A DNA stretch of 64,000 nt, taken from assembly GCA_028554795.2 (NCBI GenBank), contig CM068830.1:46638227-46702226 (forward strand). The letters are read 5' to 3'. The translations under genes and the position numbers were made by a program. Source of the stretch: Sinohyriopsis cumingii. Lineage: Eukaryota; Mollusca; Bivalvia; Unionida; Unionidae. The notes beneath the pieces were generated by a model. The model made no database searches and had not been told where the DNA came from. It saw nothing but the letters and a program-made list of their open reading frames with translations. Numbering within the stretch: position 1 is the first letter of the stretch; the number at the start of each line of letters is the position of its first letter. Below, one piece after another: positions 28,131-38,252 of this stretch.

Positions 28131-28608
28131 ATGGCGCAAAATGAATTTGTAAAACATCCTATCAACAAAAATTATGGGGCATCTCGAGATGGTGTAATCA
28201 GGATTTGTCATCTAAAAAAACAGTTGGTAATGTCACTAAAACTGGTTATCTCATTTCAGTACTAAGGAGAATAAACATTATTTATGTCACAGGTTCGTTT
28301 ACGAGTGTTTTCACGGATTAATCGAAAAGGGTCTTATGATCGATTATATTAATACAGATCAGAAGGATAACTCCTTTTGTAATTCACCAGCTATTACTCG
28401 AAGTCAGAATTCTGCATGTGGTGGTACTGGTAAACACAGCAAATTTCCGAGAGCTCTTGAATCCGTAAATACAGAGACTGGAGAAGAAATAATATTTCAA
28501 TCAATGAACGCAGCTGGCAAACATTTTGGTATTTTAATGCGTTCTGTACAACAAATCGCAGATAATATTACCATATCGGCGTTTTCGACATATAAAATAA
28601 ATAAATAA
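28131..28608 (+). pseudogene. HNH/NUMOD-type endonuclease, copy A
   Basis: Starts at ATG 28131 (MAQNEFVKHPINKNYGASRD), with stops and frame changes. The second half is open at 28336-28608: MIDYINTDQKDNS, SQNSACGG, GEEIIFQSMNAAGKHFGI. The layout, a short NUMOD4-like beginning, an HNH core and a DNA-binding helix at the end (NAAGKHFGILMRSVQQIA), fits phage- and virus-type HNH homing endonucleases. The core His expected before IN is Tyr (DYIN), as in copy B. It is transcribed away from the replication gene. Confidence 0.68.
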
Positions 28609-28619
28609 TAATTCATTAT

Positions 28620-29240
28620 ATGCCGATTGTGTTCGATACAAAGCTATCAAATGAGTTAGCACTGTCGAGCTAAGCTCCTTCAGGTAGAATAATTAAGTAT
28701 TTAGCCCGCTTGTTACTGGGTAATATGTAATGACTAATTAACGCGATTGTTTTTTTTGTGTCATTATTCCGTACCGACATACAGCAATTTAAATGTCTGT
28801 GTGGCAATTAACATAATACAGTTCAAGAAAATGTTTGACTTACGCCTTCACTCCCACGAGTACACTTCTAGACTGACTGGAAGAGAAAAATTATGGGTGC
28901 CTTTTCGTTGATCAACGCCTACACAGAAGTTTCCAGAAACTCACGTGATTGAGTTATTCTTGAAACTGTCAATTTTGGAAATCAATTAGTTTTGGAATTC
29001 AATTTGTTTGGAAACTCGGTCAGTTTTAAAATTGAATTGTTTTGAATTCTATTATTCTAGAACTTCTGTCAATTATTCTGGAACTCAACTAGTTATTCTG
29101 GAACATTATGCGTAGGTGTCAATGACTGCAAATGACGCCCAGAATTATTCGTGGTGTCAGTTTCAAGGTGCGTTCGTTGGAGTGAACAGGTAAGTAAAAT
29201 ATTCATGTAGTAATCTAGGGGTTTAAATCCCGATTTTCTA
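28620..29240. other. Non-coding gap of copy A with degenerate short repeats
   Basis: Copy B has the penton-like gene at the equivalent place; here I find no trace of it. Positions 28965-29105 contain diverged 20-30-bp repeats built on TTCTGGAACTCAACTAGT and TTTTGGAATTCAATT. Confidence 0.55.
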
Positions 29241-29668
29241 AATCGCACGTAGATTCTGACACAGTCATTGCTTCGTTATAAATCTTAATCATTTCTGTGA
29301 ACTCAGTATCTGATATTATTCCATCATTAAGACCTGATGATATCAACGAAGATAATTTTGGAGTACGCTGGCGTCGCTGCATGCAATTTTATTTTTTACT
29401 CATCTAGTTTTGTATTTGCACACGTGGTTTTTATTTGCGACGACATTAAGAACACAAGTAATTGTTGTTGCAGCTGAATCACAAATTCTTATAACTGCTG
29501 GTGATGTCATTGCTATTGTTGATAGCAATACGCCTGTTCCAGCGATAACAGCGGATCCCGAATATTTTTTACATTTACTGTATACTCGTCAACAATATTT
29601 TTTAGCTTTGTTTGCAATTCACGTGCTTGATTGTATCTAAAACGTTCAACGTCGATTGGGGAGTTCAT
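29240..29668 (-). pseudogene. Virion membrane-protein-like gene, copy A
   Basis: Starts at ATG 29668 (MNSPIDVERFRYNQARELQ), then a long broken stretch. The C-terminal segment reads YSKIIFVDI in one frame, and SSGLNDGIISDTEFTEMIKI with IYNEAM in another (near 29330-29260). Copy B at 37753-38215 has the same beginning (QQYRYDQ) and end (SLSDETISDSEFASIVKTYN). The shared end resembles a Ca-binding-loop-like helical motif seen in Polinton-like structural genes (family knowledge, moderate certainty). The hydrophobic middle is scrambled by frameshifts here. Confidence 0.55.
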
Positions 29669-30384
29669 TATATTTTAGGTAGGTGGTAGTTTAGCGACTA
29701 ATTAAAGACACTTATAATGCAACACGGGGTTTGCCATTTTCTTCAGGTTCCACCACAAATATTCCCTTGTCGCTTTGATCCAACATAACACACATCCAGT
29801 AAATTCGTTAATTAAATAACGCCGTGGTATTGTGGTGGATACCATAAATGTCGGAGTACCAAGTACTAATAGTCTGTATAACCTGGTAACCTTAGATAGA
29901 TGTTTAATGGATTTATTAAGTTGTGAACAAAATGTTGATCCAGATGCTACCGTATATACTACACTGTCGGTAATTTTTTTATGTTGACGAGTTTAATGTT
30001 GATGACTGGTGGACTTCCAAAAAATTCATTAATGGCTCTATTTATGTTTCTCTGAAAATTTAAAAACGTTTTTACATGATTAGAATATTCAGATCCAAAT
30101 GTGGTCATTCCATCATTGATTGTCATTAACGAGTTCATCATCGGAATATTGCTATCATCGACGTATTTCTTCTTTTCAGCGTAATCGCTTGATTCTGGTT
30201 CTCCAAGACCAGTAATTTTAGTACTAGTCATATTTAGAGAACCAGTCATTGTACCACCTGAGGTTAATAAACGATCATCGATCTCAGTTATGATTGTGTT
30301 GCTGTTGCTCTTTACATATCTTTCTGTTACCACATCATCATCTGATGTTGGTTCTCTGATATTAATAATTGTATTTGTATTGCG

Positions 30385-33300
30385 GGTCCCTCAGAGAAAC
30401 GAACTACACATTCGCTGTCAGGAACACTCTGCTGGGGATGATAGAAACCTGCCAACAAGGAAATGGAAGACTGCTATCCCTCCGCCTCCACACCACAAAC
30501 GGGAGTGTCAACCTGATCAGCGTTTATGCTCCCACACTAAAAAGCTCCTCCACAGATATCAAGGATGAGTTTTACGATGAGTTAAACTCGCTCATCGACA
30601 AAATTCCCAAGGAAGAGAACATGATTTTCCTGGGCGACTTCAATGCTAGGGTGGATGCCGACCATGACTATTGGCCTTCCTGTATTGGCAAGTTTGGCGT
30701 TGGGAAGATGACTGAGAATGGGCAGCGCCTTCTAGAGATGTGCTCGTACCACGACCTCAGCATCACCAATTCATTCTTTCAGACAAAGCCACAGCACAAA
30801 GTGTCTTGGAGGCATCCCCGGTCTAAACACTGGCACCAACTGAACTTCATCATTACAACACAGTCAGCCATGAAGGGTGTGCTTCTTACCCGTACCTTCC
30901 ACAGTGCTGACTGCGACACCGACCACTCGCTGGTGTGCTGCAAAATGAAGCTTCAGCCGAAGAAAATCCACCGCTCTAGGCAAGAGGGTAAACCACGCAT
31001 TGATGTGAGCATAACATCATATCCAGACAAGGCTGAGGAATTCACCTATGCTCTTTCCAAGACGTTTGATTCAGAACCCCCCAACGGCAGTGCCAAAAAA
31101 AAGATGGAATCACATCAGAGAGACTGTACACCACAGCCACAGGGATCTTTGGTAAGAAGCAATCAAAGAAAAATGACTGGTTTGAAGCTAACACTGCCAC
31201 ACTCATGTCAGTCATAGAAGAGCGTCGCAGTGCTCACCTGCAATATAAGAGATCCCCCTGCCAGAAGACACTACAGGCATACAGGTCTACCAGAGGCAAA
31301 GTGCAGAGATTAGCACGGCAGTGTGCCAATGAATACTGGCTTCCGCTCTGTCAGAGTATCCAGTCAGCAGCAGATATTGGAAACATCAGAGGCATGTACG
31401 ATGGCATAAAGAAAGCAATGGGTCCCACGAAGAAACTGACAGCACCACTGAAGTCTGCCACAGGCGATACCATCCACAACAAGGGCAAGCAGATGGAACG
31501 TTGGATGGAATACTACTCCGAACTGTACTTCAAAGAGAACCACGTGACCAATGATGCCCTCAACGCTATTGAAAACCTCCCTCTCATGGCCAAACTCGAC
31601 GATAAACCTACTGTAGACGAACTAAAGAAGGCCTTAGAGAAACTGTCCCAGGGAAGGATGGCATTACAGCAGAACTCATCAAGTGCGGATGTTGCGTGCT
31701 GCTCACACACATGCAGAACCTCCTCTGCCAGTGCTGGGACGAGGGTGCAGTGCCTCAGGACATGAGAGACGCTAGCATCATAACCCTGTACAAGAACAAG
31801 GGCGACAGAAGTGATTGCAACAACAACAGGGGCATATCACTTCTCAGCATCGTGGGTAAACTTTTCGCACGCGACATCCTGAACAGACTGCATACGCTTG
31901 CTGACAGAGTGTACCCATAGTTGCATTGTGGGTTCTGCGCAGAGAGGTCCACAATCGACATGATCTTCTCTGTCAGGCAACTGCAGGAAAATGCAGAGAA
32001 CAACACAGACCCCTCTTCCTGGCCTTTATAGGCCTCACCAAGGCATTCGATCTGGTCAGCAGAGACGGACTCTTCACAATCCTGGTTGCCCTCCAAAGCT
32101 GCTAAGCATGATCCAGTCCTTCCACGATGACATCAAAGGCACAGTGCAGTACGATGGCTCAAGATCCGACCCCTTTGACATCCGCAGTGGAGTTAAACAG
32201 GGCTTCGTCCTTGACCCCACGCTTTTCGGCATCTTCTTCGCAGTCCTGCTCAAGCACTCCTTTGGGACGTCCACAGAAGGGATTTACCTGCACACGTGAT
32301 CAGACGACAGACTGTTCAACCTGGCACGACTGAAGGCAAAGAGCAAAGTGAGTGAAGTATCCATCAGGGACATGCTCTTTGCAGACGATGCTGCTCTAGC
32401 CACCCACACAGAAGCTGAGCTTCAGTGCCTGATGGCCCGCTTTGCTAAAGCAAGGGATGAGTTTGGGTTAACCATATGCCTAAAGAAAACAAAGTTGATG
32501 GTTCAGGACGCGGACCCCCCAAGCATCATCATCAACAACTACGAACTTGAGGTGGTGAGTCAGTTCATGTACCTCGGCTCTACCATCACCAACAACCTCT
32601 CCATCTATGCTGAGCTCAACAAGCGGATCGGAAAGGCATCAACAACTCTCTCCAAGTTGTCGCAGAGAGTGTGGAACAACAGTATGCTGACCCTGAACAC
32701 TAAGATCACCGTGTACCGTGCCTGCGTGCTAAGCACTCTCATGTACGTCAGTGAAACCTGGACTCTGTACGCCTCACAAGAGAAAAGACTGAGCGCCTTT
32801 CACATGCGATGCCTCCGACGCATGCTCGGGAGCGATCCAGTAACAAGCAACGAAGTGCTAGAGCGTGCCAAGATTCTCAGCATGGTCACACTCCTCCGCC
32901 AACGTCGCATCAGATGGCTGGGCCATGTACGTCGGATGGATGACGGACGGATCCCCAAAGACATTCCTTATTCGGAACTCGCCTCTGGAAAAGGTCGATC
33001 GGACGGCCACATCTCCGCTTCAAGGATGTCTGGAAGCACGACATGAAAGCCCTTGATATTGATGTCAACAGCTGGGAAGAGCTCGCTCTAGACAGATCAA
33101 GCTGGCGACATGCTCTGGTCACTGGTCTGAAAGCCGGAGAGGACAAGCAACCCTTGCTAGCTGATGAAAGACGATCGCAGAGGAAGAACAAACGGCTCCA
33201 ACCAAAACCAGACACAACCTTGAAGTGCAGCAAGTGCAGCAGGGACTGCCACTCCCGCATTGGATTACATAGTCACAGCAGACTCTGCACAACCACCAAC

Positions 33301-33385
33301 CGGGACATTACTCATGGGCGCATTTTCATCGTCTCTCGAGACTAATGGATGCCAACAACAGCAACAACAACAGCAACAATTTGTA
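30385..33385 (+). mobile_element. Non-LTR retrotransposon (RTE/L1-like), 5'-truncated, inserted in fibre gene A
   Basis: Broken frames read in order: an apurinic endonuclease C-terminal part (FLGDFNARVD at 30630; DTDHSLVCCKM near 30917); a linker; reverse transcriptase blocks (NNNRGISLLSIVGK near 31830; FADDAAL near 32378; VSQFMYLGSTI near 32560); and a C-terminal RRIRWLGHVRRMDD followed by a zinc-finger-like CSKCSRDCHSRIGLHSH (33220-33275). The 3' end is a short CAA/CAG-rich repeat (33353-33379). The endonuclease N-terminus is missing. The word TTTGTATT lies immediately on both sides (about 30373-30380 and 33380-33388), a likely target duplication. At least five frameshifts or stops make it inactive. 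Confidence 0.85.
33353..33379. repeat. CAA/CAG-rich 3' tail of the retrotransposon
   Basis: Repeated AACAGCAACAACAACAGC at the element's 3' end, in place of a poly(A) tail. Confidence 0.85.
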
Positions 33386-33746
33386 TTCTTATTGAGATCG
33401 TCGTACATAATATCCCCAATTCTGATATGTCCAGCAATTTCTTCCATGATTGATAGAACTGACTCCTCTTATTTTGTAATTTCACCGTTTTTAGTAAACA
33501 CCACTAAGTTATCTTCGGTCGCATCTGGAACCCGCAGAATGCTATTGTCAAAGGGATATCACTCATCACTAATCTTCCTTGTTTATGCTGAAAAACAACG
33601 ACTTCATTTTGGTCTACATTTGTAAGACTCAAAAGAAAGTGCGTTCATCCTTGACCTCGTCAAGTGTTACATGTTTGGATAAGTCGCCTTACTGAGTTTT
33701 ACTCAAGCGAGAAGATCTTCCATAAATATCTACCATTGTTTATCAA

Positions 33747-34155
33747 TTAAGATCTGTTTAAAATGTTGGACAACGTGGTATACTCATGCGCTACATTATG
33801 AGGTGGTATTAGGGACTTTGACACAGCATCGAGTACAGCAATTACTTCACGTCCACATATTGGAGGATCAGTTATTATTTGTGTTGTTAATGTTGAATAC
33901 CAGACTGGAGTGTTTATCGTGCTCATATGTCTTAAAAATTCTTTTGGTGGAGCCAGTCCATACAAATCAAAAGAAACAATTCCACGTGGATCAATCACGT
34001 ATGCAATCCAATGAGTTCCTGGACCAGAACTTTCATCAAGCTTAATGATACCGATTTGAATAATGTTTGGTTGTTTCAGTAATTGATCATTCATAAAAAC
34101 ACCTCTGAAATTTTTTTATATTTACTTTTTAGCAGCATCAAGTAAATCAAACTAG
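33747..34155 (-). pseudogene. Adenain-type cysteine protease, copy A
   Basis: The longest clean frame is 34094-33747 (115 codons); a further N-terminal piece (DLLDAAKK, NFRGVF) lies upstream to about 34155 with stops. Catalytic blocks are present in order: GTHWIAY supplies His, FDLYGL supplies the Asp, and PPICGREVI supplies Cys. This is the layout of the adenovirus/Polinton maturation protease, which cleaves capsid precursors. The C-terminal HEYTTLSNILNRS matches copy B. It lies between the core protein and fibre genes. The triad itself looks intact, but the N-terminal region is broken. Confidence 0.8.
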
Positions 34156-34268
34156 GAGATAGGAAAATTCAGCAAAGTGTTCCTGCAAGTCTCAGACCTT
34201 TTCCGTACCAGTGATGGGTTCCTGACAATATTAGACCCATTCTCTTTTTTAGAAGTCTTTATTCCTTT

Positions 34269-34430
34269 TCATGTTGCTTTCTTTAATTTCATTCCAGCCG
34301 CAGTTCCAACAGCACCAAGCAAAGCTGCTTTTGCGGCTATTAAAGCTGGCATAGCTGCAAGAAGTGGAAATATACCACCTGTTTTAACTACGTCTTTAAT
34401 GGCATCCTCAGAAAGATCAAAATGTTTAAA
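34269..34430 (-). pseudogene. Core/minor capsid hydrophobic protein, copy A (C-terminal part)
   Basis: The minus strand reads IKDVVKTGGIFPLLAAMPAL and KAALLGAVGTAAGMKLKK, stopping at 34269. It matches the C-terminus of copy B (MIKTGGIFPFLAAIPAL; AAVLGAVGTAAG). The N-terminal basic half is absent because copy A ends at about 34425-34430, exactly where the MCP of copy B begins on the other strand. The Gly/Ala-rich hydrophobic helix after a basic N-terminus resembles small DNA-associated core proteins of adenovirus-like particles (inference). Confidence 0.65.
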
Positions 34431-35796
34431 CGTGAATCCAACACAGCGTTTGACATAGACGAACCGGTTTTTAATAATGAATCATTGCGTGATTTTCAAT
34501 ATTATTCTTATGACGCACGAAATTCAGATCAGCGAGGACGAATTGAATTACAGGTTCAAGATACAAACGGATATTTCTTACCCGCTGAAGCATTTATTGA
34601 AGTAGAAGGTGAAATTATAAAAACAGATGATACAGAATACGGAGATAATGTTAAAGTCGGTTTTGTTAATAATGGAATTATGACCTTGTTTGAAAGTGCT
34701 ACGTATATGATTGATGGAAAAAAAAACGAATCAATTGAAAATAATGTTGATGTAGCTACAACAATAATAAGTTTGGCAAGATATTCTGATGATTATACAA
34801 GATCAGCTGGTCCATCAATGATGTTTGCTAAGGACACTTCTGATTATCCTAACAATGATCAGTACAATTTAAGACGACCAAGAAACAATGCCAACAACGC
34901 TGACGCTGATGTATGGCCGGTGGTTCATGGTGCTAATACAGAATTTAATTTAGGATTTGCAACGCGTAAATTAATGTTGAATGGTGATCGTATAAAAGTT
35001 TCTTGTGCAATTCCGCTGTCGCATATATTTGGATTTTGTAGAGATGTCCGAAAAGTAAGTTTTGGAGCAAAACACACAGTTATGCTTTTTAGAAAAGCTG
35101 ATGATAATGATGTTTTATGGCTACCCATAGGTGACGCTGGTAGAGTACTGTTTACAAAACTTTCGTTGTTGATGCCGGTAATAACTCCGGCAATTGCGGA
35201 AGAACAGCGATTACTTTCTTTTATGGATCAAGGTGGTAAATCGTTGTTATCATGGCTTACAGTAACCACAGATAGTTCTCAAAGTAATATTAATGGTATA
35301 TTTACATGGCATATAGCATCGCAGCAGGGGGTTTCTGCACCGCGACATATTTTCATTACTCTTCAAGATGTTACACGAACAAACTCACAAACACGGAGTC
35401 ATATGATATTTGATAAACTCAGCGTTTCTGAAGTTTCCTTAAGAATAAATGGACATCAAGAACCATCTGAGAATATACTGTTTGATTTTGGTAATAATCA
35501 TGTTGCACGTGTATATCAACGTTTGACAAAATATCTAGCGCGTGATATTAATATCGATACTGGCTTGCAAATATCACAGTTGGATTTTATGACATTATCC
35601 AATCTATTACTTTTCACTAGAGCATCTTGATTTAACTAGACAATCTGTCGTTGATGTACACTTTCGAGCTCATGTGGTAAGAGGAGCTATAGCTAATTAC
35701 AGAGCAATCGCGGTCATACTCAGTGACAAAACAATGTTACTTGAGGTTGTTGGTGGGCGAGTGAGAGTAATTGATGCCCCAGTGGAAATCATGTAG
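34422..35796 (+). pseudogene. Double-jelly-roll major capsid protein, copy B
   Basis: A 402-codon clean frame (34422-35630) starts MFKRESNTAFDIDEPVFNNE and contains DARNSDQRGRIELQVQD and YFLPAEAFIEVEGEI early on, the usual opening of Polinton-type MCPs, then CAIPLSHIFGFCRD and VLFTKLSLLMPVI in the middle. Near 35615 a frameshift moves the C-terminus to another frame (LDLTRQSVVDVHFRAHVV; ANYRAIAVILSD), which ends at 35796. Total length about 456 residues, normal for the family. This is the best-preserved viral gene in the window and is first in the plus-strand cluster MCP-core-protease-fibre-membrane-penton. The start is the first ATG, right at the junction with copy A, so any native promoter is lost. 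Confidence 0.8.
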
Positions 35797-35826
35797 ACAA
35801 TTAGACCAATCGCGTTAATTATAAAA

Positions 35827-36211
35827 ATGTCATATAGTCACGTTAATGTCACTCTGACTCCAGGTCAGGTGAAAAAATTACAATCGAAAAACGCGAGCGC
35901 AACGGGGGCAACGATAACACTTAAGGAAGATCAAATTGCTAATGGTGGTCCAAACAAGCTATCGTTGACTAAAGCTCAGCTAAAACATTTCAATAAAGCG
36001 AAGCAAGCAAAAAACCGGAGTTCAACTTGATTTCGCTCCAGGAGCTATCAGCGACATGATTAAAACCGGTGGTATATTTCCATTTCTCGCAGCAATACCA
36101 GCTTTAATAGCCTCTGCTGGCCCAGCTGTCGCAAAAGCAGCTGTATTAGGTGCTGTTGGAACCGCCGCTGGCATTAAAGAAAGCAACTGGACGCGGATAT
36201 TGAAAAAGTGA
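35827..36211 (+). pseudogene. Core/minor capsid protein, copy B
   Basis: Starts at ATG 35827, 30 bp after the MCP stop. Two short repeats open it (VTLTPGQVKKLQSKNA and KLSLTKAQLKHFNKAK, each after a Gly/Thr-Ser stretch), basic and polar, then a one-base frameshift in the A run near 36010. The other frame continues with VQLDFAPGAISDMIKTGG and the hydrophobic Ala-rich segment FPFLAAIPALIASAGPAVAK, ending at 36211. About 127 residues if read through. This two-part layout of basic repeats plus a Gly/Ala-rich helix recalls adenovirus-like core or minor capsid peptides. Copy A keeps only the second half. Confidence 0.62.
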
Positions 36212-36224
36212 GCGGATCTAAGAC

Positions 36225-36728
36225 TTCCAGGAACTCCATATGGAAAGGGTCTAAGACTTACAGGAACTCCGCATTCATGGTACTCCAGGCGTCGTTGACG
36301 CCGATGTCAAATTTTTATTTCCTCGATGCCGCTAAACAATTAAATATAAAAAATTTCAGAGGTGTTTTTATGCGAGATCAGTTACCGCGTGAACCAAATA
36401 ATCCAGAAACTGGAATTATTAATCTCGATAATAGCGATGGTCCAGGAATTCACTGGGTTGCTTACGCGATACATCAACGTAGAATTGTTTATTCGATTCG
36501 TATGGGTTAGCACCGTCAGTTGAATTACTAAAATACGTACATAGCGTGCAAAGCACTCCCATTCCAGTCTGGTATTCAACGCTACCAACACATACATTAA
36601 CTGATCCACCAATATGCGGCCGTGAAGTAATTAATGCACTTGACGCGTTATCGAGATCAACCAAACCACCTCACAAAGTCGTGCACGAGTATACCTCGGA
36701 ACGATTTAACATTTTAAACAACCCTTAA
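36225..36728 (+). pseudogene. Adenain-type cysteine protease, copy B
   Basis: Frame 1 reads DAAKQLNIKNFRGVFMRDQL then GIINLDNSDGPGIHWVAYAI (catalytic His in GIHWVAY, near 36450) and goes out of frame near 36490. Another frame continues with the Asp region and YGLAP, then VPVWYST-like and DPPICGREVINALDAL (catalytic Cys near 36617), ending HEYTSERFNILNNP at 36728. A 34-bp imperfect direct repeat (TCTAAGACTTCCAGGAACTC) near 36219-36275 precedes it. The His, Asp and Cys blocks are all recognisable but split by the frameshift. The order core-protease-fibre matches copy A. Confidence 0.78.
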
Positions 36729-36734
36729 AGAATA

Positions 36735-37745
36735 ATGGTTGATATTTACGGAAGAACTCTCATCAAAACAAAGACAAAAAATTCGCGACGATGTAGATTT
36801 ATCAAAATACGCGACCAAGGATGACGTTGACAATCTTTTAAACCTATCTGGAATAGACCCAGATGAGGTTGTTATTTTTCAGGACCGGCATGGCAAGATA
36901 AAAACTAGCAATATCAAATGGAATGACATAGTTCGACGAGTACTCGGTGCGGTCACGGATAACATCACTGTGTTTACTGACAGCGGAAAAATCAGAGACT
37001 CAAATATATCGTTTATAACCATCAAAGATGAAATTGCAGAAAATGTTGCTAATCGTTTAAAATATACCGGTGACTCAATGACATGTGAACTCAACCTGAA
37101 CGGAAATAAAATAGTGGTGTTAAGAGATCCAATTTCCGACGAAGATGCCGCGACGAAAACGTATGTTGACGTTAACTATGGCACCGTTGACGGTAAATTA
37201 TCCACGTTGCGGGCCGAGTAAGCGCGTTTACAAATCTCCGTAGAAACTTTAGAAAAATTTACGAAACCGCAGAGGAATTCTTTGGTACTCCGCCCACCGC
37301 TTATATGAAACTTTCTGATATCAAAACTAACATTGACACAACCAAAAAAACACTAGATGTCGTAAATGGAATTCCTGAGATCGTTAACAAAATTAATCTG
37401 ATTAAAATTCCGCCTGAAGTTACTCCCGGGCATATTACCAATATCGTATACACGGTGTCATCCGGGTTCGCAACATGGTCAAAACAAAATAATGCTATCA
37501 AATATACCGCAACAGTCACTGGAGTGTATAGACTGTCCGTGTTCAGTGCTGCAAAATTTGAGATTTTCACAACATATCTTTGGAGGCATTCAACTGATAA
37601 GTTTTCCGGGGTTGTGACTATCATATTAAATAGCGGAACCTTAGAAACATTTATACTGAAAGCAGCCGATAAGAAGTTAACCGCAACATCTTTCTGTTGG
37701 TGTTTGGAATTCGTAGCTGAAACACCTCAATTGGTCACTGCGTAA
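36735..37745 (+). pseudogene. Phage-tail-fibre-like protein, copy B
   Basis: ATG 36735 (MVDIYGRTLIK) lies 7 bp after the protease stop. The frame shifts near 36780 into the 160-codon frame 36739-37221. It carries IRDDVDLSKYATKDDVDNLL, then DDVD-type shaft sequence, then TGDSMTCELNLNGNKIV and DEDAATKTYVDVNY (37070-37175), a classic phage tail-fibre repeat. After a frameshift near 37210 a coiled-coil-like linker leads to a C-terminal beta-rich domain (37305-37745; TGVYRLSVFSAAKFEIF). A homologous domain ends copy A. Likely a trimeric attachment fibre. Intact length would be about 335 residues. Confidence 0.72.
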
Positions 37746-37752
37746 AATAATA

Positions 37753-38215
37753 AATGGCCCCCTTAACAGAGTTAAGGACGACGAAAACGGAGTCAACAGA
37801 TGCGCAACAATATAGATACGATCAAGTATGTTAATGGCAGTCAGAGTTAAAAACCATCTTCGACAAATACACAACAAAACTAAAACAATACCGGCGACGT
37901 ATAATCGCGCTTGATGCGTTAGTTTATTCAGTATCCGCGTTAGTTGTGTCCACTGGGATAGTATTATCAGCGCTAACGCCAGTAACAACTGTAGTAGCAG
38001 TAAAAATATGCGTTTCATCATCAGCGGTACTTGCAGGTGTTTTTAATATAATCGCGAAAAAGATATCAGCGTGCACGAGCACAAAATAACATGACGCAGT
38101 TACACGATTAAACACAGCAGCAGCAGCATACTCAAAATTATCGTCGCTAATATCATCAAGCCTCAGCGACGAAACAATATCAGATTCCGAATTCGCGTCA
38201 ATAGTTAAGACATAC
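37753..38215 (+). pseudogene. Virion membrane-protein-like gene, copy B
   Basis: Starts at ATG 37753 (MAPLTELRTTKTE; QQYRYDQ), breaks near 37830, and continues in another frame with FDKYTTKLKQYRRRIIALDA. Two hydrophobic segments follow (LVYSVSALVVSTGIVLSAL; VVAVKICVSSSAVLAGVFNI), then an internal stop, and a C-terminal SKLSSLISSSLSDETISDSE. Two membrane spans plus a helical acidic tail suggest an inner-membrane virion protein. Copy A has the same ends. Function inferred from position and hydrophobicity only. Confidence 0.55.
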
Positions 38216-38252
38216 AATGAAGTCCACCATTTGAAAACAACGAAAATGAATA

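Larger units (their letters stand above)
29690..33736 (-). pseudogene. Phage-tail-fibre-like protein, copy A, split by a LINE
   Basis: The start is ATG 33736 (MVDIYGR), matching the start of copy B. The first part runs to about 33386 (DSILRVPDATEDNLVVFTK; EEIAGHIRIGDIMYDDL). The plus-strand retrotransposon at 30385-33385 then interrupts. The second part resumes at about 30370 with DDDVVTERYV, then SGGTMTGSLNMTSTKITGLG and AEKKKYVDD (30270-30150), the repeat typical of phage and Polinton tail-fibre shafts. A coil-like region and a broken C-terminal head follow. Fibres bind host surfaces (family knowledge). The gene follows the protease on the minus strand, the order seen in copy B. Confidence 0.72.
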
